Made by a program: the position numbers and the translations under genes. Below the pieces are notes generated by a model that had not been told where the DNA came from, ran no database searches, and worked only from the letters and a program-made list of their open reading frames with translations. 64,000 nucleotides of DNA, taken from contig NC_073692.1 in assembly GCF_029784155.1 (NCBI RefSeq), positions 275,633,413 to 275,697,412 on the forward strand. Reading direction: 5' to 3'. Source of the stretch: Uranotaenia lowii (taxonomy: Eukaryota > Arthropoda > Insecta > Diptera > Culicidae). Shown in pieces: positions 60,938 to 64,000 of the stretch (positions are counted from its first letter, which is position 1; the number at the start of each line of letters is the position of its first letter).

Positions 60938-61343
60938 CGACATGGCCGTTCTCTCTAAAAGAGCCCCTGATCGTCGAAGTGTGTTTGGCAGTTCGTTTAG
61001 GTATTCATTCGTCAACACTAAGCGCGATGACTTAGCAGAAGAGAAGAACACAAGATAGCTTCTGGAGTATTCATACCGCATTGTGGAGATCGGAGCAGTT
61101 AACAGTTTTTAGTTTATACTTATAATCTTTGAAAGTTAATTGTAATATCTATCCACTGGTAGTGCGATCTGAGAGTTGCACCACAGTCCAGTGTAGGACC
61201 GTTTCGATTTTGCTAGGTTAGGGGATAACAAGATGTAGGTATGGAAAATTATTTTGTTAAACCTTTTGCTAATAAAATTTATTTGTAGTTTTGAGTCCCA
61301 CAAAAAGTGCCGCTTCAGAAACGACTTTCCTTCATCCGAACAA
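60938..61343 (+). repeat. Candidate 5' LTR of the BEL/Pao element
   Basis: Chosen from a TG start, a TATA-like word and AATAAA ahead of the Gag frame. Both ends are guesses because the partner LTR is outside the window. Confidence 0.35.
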
Positions 61344-61366
61344 ATCTCAAAAATCTTGTTCGTTGA

Positions 61367-63409
61367 GTGTTCGCGATTGGACCTAGGAAGAACAGGATTG
61401 ACACTGGATGTGACTGCGATGTATGCGATCGACCGAATTACACCAAGACTTGGATGGTAGAATGCATGGGCTGTCGGAAATGGTTGCATTATGACTGCGC
61501 TAACGTTACACCCGGAGTGAAACATCGTACCTTCTACTGCCTCAAGTGTACGGGTGGAAACACTACACCGACGAACAGCCGGAATACAGGAGCACTGAAG
61601 AAGCGAGCAGACCCCGTTTTGCCCCCGGTTACGAATGGAGACGCGGAGAGTTCTCTAGTAGACGAAAATGCTAAAGATCCAGCTGAACAGGTGCTTAGTT
61701 CTAAGAATAGCAATAAGAGTAGTCGTGAGAGCAACAACATAAGATTTGATACTAACTCTAAACCAAGTGCTAGTAGACCTAAACAGAATAACTACGTAGC
61801 AGTCAGTAGTAAACCGATTAGCGTAGCTAGTAAATCCGAGCGTTCGTCAGTCAAAGTCACGGGTAGTGTTCGCGAGCGATTAGCATTGCTTGAAGCCAAA
61901 CAAGATCTGGCTAGAATGCGGTTAGATGAGGAAGAAAAGCGTCGTAAAGAAGATAGCGATGCTAGATTGAAAAGGTTGTCAATGGAAGAGGATTTTTTAC
62001 GCGAAAAGTTAGAAATTATTGATAGAGCTGAAAGTGTCCTGAAAAGTGAGTGGAGTAGAACGCATAAAGTGCGAAAGTGGCTTGATAAGCAGAAAAAAGA
62101 TGGACCAGAACTTGAAGAAGAGGATAATGCTGTTGGTGGAAGAAAACCTGAGGGAAATTCCAGCCCAGCCCGACATCCGGAAGTAATGGTCGCGAGGTCT
62201 TGCAGTTCAGCGAATCGGCACAATCGACATTCTACGAGGCTCTCGGATTGCAGTTCGAGAACTGCAGCACAGGAACACCGGGTATCTACAAGATTACCGC
62301 AACGGTCGTCGCACAACGATAACTCGTGGAAAGGACCCACTGCGGAACACATAGCTGCCAGGAACATCTGGCCGAAAAAGCTGCCGGCCTTTTCCAGTGA
62401 TCCGGAAACATGGCCTTTGTTCATCAACACGTACGAGAATGGGAACACCGCGTGTGGGTTAAGCAACACCGAAAATTTGATCCGCCTTCAGGAGAGTTTG
62501 CAAGGGAACGCTCGAGCAGTGGTTCAGATGAAGCTAATGGAACCCAAATGTGTACCATCTATCATCGAGGTCTTGAAACAGCTATTTGGCAGACCAGAGC
62601 TGTTGATTAAGGCTCTATTGGCCAATTTACGGAAGGTTTCGGCCCCACATCCGGAAAATTTGGAATCGTTGTTGATCTTTGGAGTAGCAGTGACAGTATC
62701 ACAAGTGTGTGACTACCTCGAAACAGCTAAGTTGGATGCACATCTGTCCAATCCAACAATTTTGGCTGATTTGGTGGCCCAACTGTCATCATCGTATCAG
62801 ATGGAATGGGTGCGATACAAACGTGCATGCAACGAATGCACATTGAAGGAGTTCGGTGAGTTTATGCAGCTACTCATCTTTGACGCAAGCGAAGTGACTA
62901 CGATCACCTCAGGAAAGCTGAAACCCATCATTTTCGATAAAATCCAGTCTTCTAAAGGACATTTTCACACACACATGGAAAGCGAAGTGGAGGTGAAACC
63001 CAAAGGTACCATAATACCATGTGTGAGTTGCGCACGCACTGATCATCGTTTGCAAAACTGCGATGTTTTCAAACGGCTCAGTGTACCTGAAAGAAAGAAA
63101 TTGATCGAAAAGGAAAAGCTGTGTTCGTTATGTTTTTTCGGTCACACATTGGAATGTAACTCCAAACGAAGGTGTGGTGTGAATCAGTGCTCTAAACGTC
63201 ATCATCCACTGCTTCATCCAGAAAGATTAGCAGGAGAAGAAAGCAGAGAACAGCGACAAACTGGAGGTAGGAGAGACAATGGTGGATTTTCATATGTCAC
63301 AGCCAACTGCAATGTCTACAGACCGGCCAAAAGAGCAATCCTGTTTCACGTAGTTCCTGTTACGTTGCATAACGGAGAGAACCAGGAATTCACCAGCCGT
63401 TGGAAATGA
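61367..63409 (+). pseudogene. BEL/Pao Gag with N-terminal PHD finger
   Basis: 680 codons open from just after an in-frame TGA (61364). There is no ATG before residue 30, so the start is lost or was in another frame. Residues 17-61 form a complete PHD finger: C17-x2-C20, C33-x2-C36, H41-x2-C44, C58-x2-C61. Then a serine-rich linker, a basic coiled coil (about 170-250: VRERLALLEAKQDLARMRLD), the DUF1759-like Gag core from about 333 (IWPKKLPAFSSDPETWPLF) to 480, and zinc-knuckle clusters from C552 (CVSCARTDHRLQNC, then CSLCFFGH). The frame enters the protease lead-in (LFHVVPVTLHNG) and stops at 63407 because of a deletion. Confidence 0.85.
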
Positions 63410-64000
63410 CTTGGACGTCGAACGTCACGAGAAGTGAGACTGCTTCTCAAAACGTCAGGATCCAGATTTCGCCTAGAGGAAGTAGTATCAAAATCCAAAT
63501 GTGGAACGTGCACACGGCAACCGCTTGAATTTACCTTCGCAAAGCATGAACACTTCGATAATGTGCAGGAGATTTAAGCATTCGAAAGGTTTGCCAGTAG
63601 ATAGCTACGCTGCGGAAGAACCGAAGCTATTAATCGGTTTAGATCACGCCGACCTGTTGTATCCGATCGAGAGTCGGAAGGGTTTACCAGGTGAGCCGAT
63701 TGCGGTGCGCTCGGCCTTGGGATGGTCCGTTTTTGGTCCAGTAGGAGATGAATTACCAGTTGCCGAATGCTGCAATGTACACCGTTGTGCCTGTGAAAAC
63801 ATGGACGAAAGGCTGCGTCAGTTTTATGCGATAGAAGAAGCTGGGATTGATATTGGGAACCAACCTGAGAAGGATGCTGACCGTAGAGCACGAGAAATTC
63901 TGGAGGCAACAACTACCCGAATCGGGAAAAGGTTCGAGACTGGTTCGCTGTGGAGAACTTCGGACGTTAAGTTTCCTTCGAGTAGCTACGCTATGGCCGA
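63396..64000 (+). pseudogene. BEL/Pao Pol start: protease remnant and pre-RT region, partial
   Basis: Downstream of Gag the protein text resumes in a shifted frame (LEMTWTSNVTRSE, then IKIQMWNVHTATA) at about 63396-63525, shifts again near 63527 (LNLPSQSMN) and from 63577 runs open to the window end (LPVDSYAAEEPKLLIGLDHA, GLPGEPIAVRSALGWSVFGP). These are the post-protease and pre-RT parts of BEL/Pao Pol. The segment that should hold the aspartic protease D(T/S/E)G active site, roughly 40-50 codons, is missing between residue 'NQEF' of the Gag frame and the resumption. RT lies beyond the window. Confidence 0.82.

Larger units (their letters stand above)
60938..64000 (+). mobile_element. Decayed BEL/Pao LTR retrotransposon, 5' part (continues past window)
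   Basis: Candidate 5' LTR (about 60938-61343) begins TGTTAGCACC, has TTTATACTTATAATC near 61112 and AATAAA at about 61270. Then come a Gag frame (61367-63409) and the start of Pol (from about 63410). The LTR end, primer site and 3' LTR cannot be confirmed from this window. Gag with DUF1759-type core and CCHC fingers followed by the pre-RT segment is specific to BEL/Pao. Confidence 0.8.

Noticed and set aside
61792..62469. 225-codon minus-strand frame
   Set aside because: Antisense shadow of the BEL/Pao Gag frame, which has clear domains.

Overview
The window is eukaryotic, AT-rich, intron-poor and almost entirely transposon-derived. It most likely comes from a fly of the mosquito family (inference from the mix of element types: Juan/Jockey-like LINE, R1-, RTE- and CR1/L2-like LINEs, BEL/Pao LTR elements, tRNA-derived SINEs, pogo-like elements and short Helitrons of the type common in insects). 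I found no convincing host protein-coding gene, no rRNA, no functional tRNA gene and no prokaryotic feature. The window looks intergenic or intronic.

Layout. 1-10429: a Jockey-clade LINE (ORF2 broken by one stop and one frameshift). Its 3' UTR is interrupted by two Helitrons joined head to tail (2909-8391 and 8392-10370). The first of these is itself interrupted by a third Helitron (4652-7888) lying in a long AT repeat, and that Helitron carries a LINE 3' fragment. 10430-19200: unassigned DNA with a truncated minus-strand Helitron (13228-15272) and a degenerate TIR element (15902-16310). 19200-23300: MITE-like DNA split by a complete non-autonomous BEL/Pao-type LTR element (19909-22000, 5-bp target duplication), then a tRNA-like remnant, a long near-perfect hairpin (22550-22815) and a Helitron terminus. 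23300-33000: mostly unassigned, with a hAT-like TIR element holding a 222-bp mini-Helitron (27242-27900), a large MITE-like block and a SINE.

33000-44500: a TIR element with many ACTCAG motifs, RTE- and R1-type LINE fragments, a TA-flanked element, a 5'-truncated R1-like LINE with an intact 964-codon reading frame and 10-bp target duplications (39562-43151), and a pogo-like element keeping only the tail of its transposase (43234-44415). 44500-53700: repeats, three copies of one SINE family in different states of decay, and a CCCAAGT-ended element. 53733-59280: a minus-strand CR1/L2-type LINE with both ORFs open and an unusually long 1.6-kb inter-ORF spacer containing a 13-bp minisatellite. 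60938-64000: the 5' part of a decayed BEL/Pao element whose Gag starts with a PHD finger and whose protease core is deleted; it runs off the window.

The genes do not form a host pathway. They are independent replicating elements at several nesting levels, which allows relative dating: the Jockey LINE is older than the Helitron pair, which is older than the inner Helitron. No enzyme for Helitron, MITE or SINE mobility is encoded here, so those elements depend on proteins encoded elsewhere.
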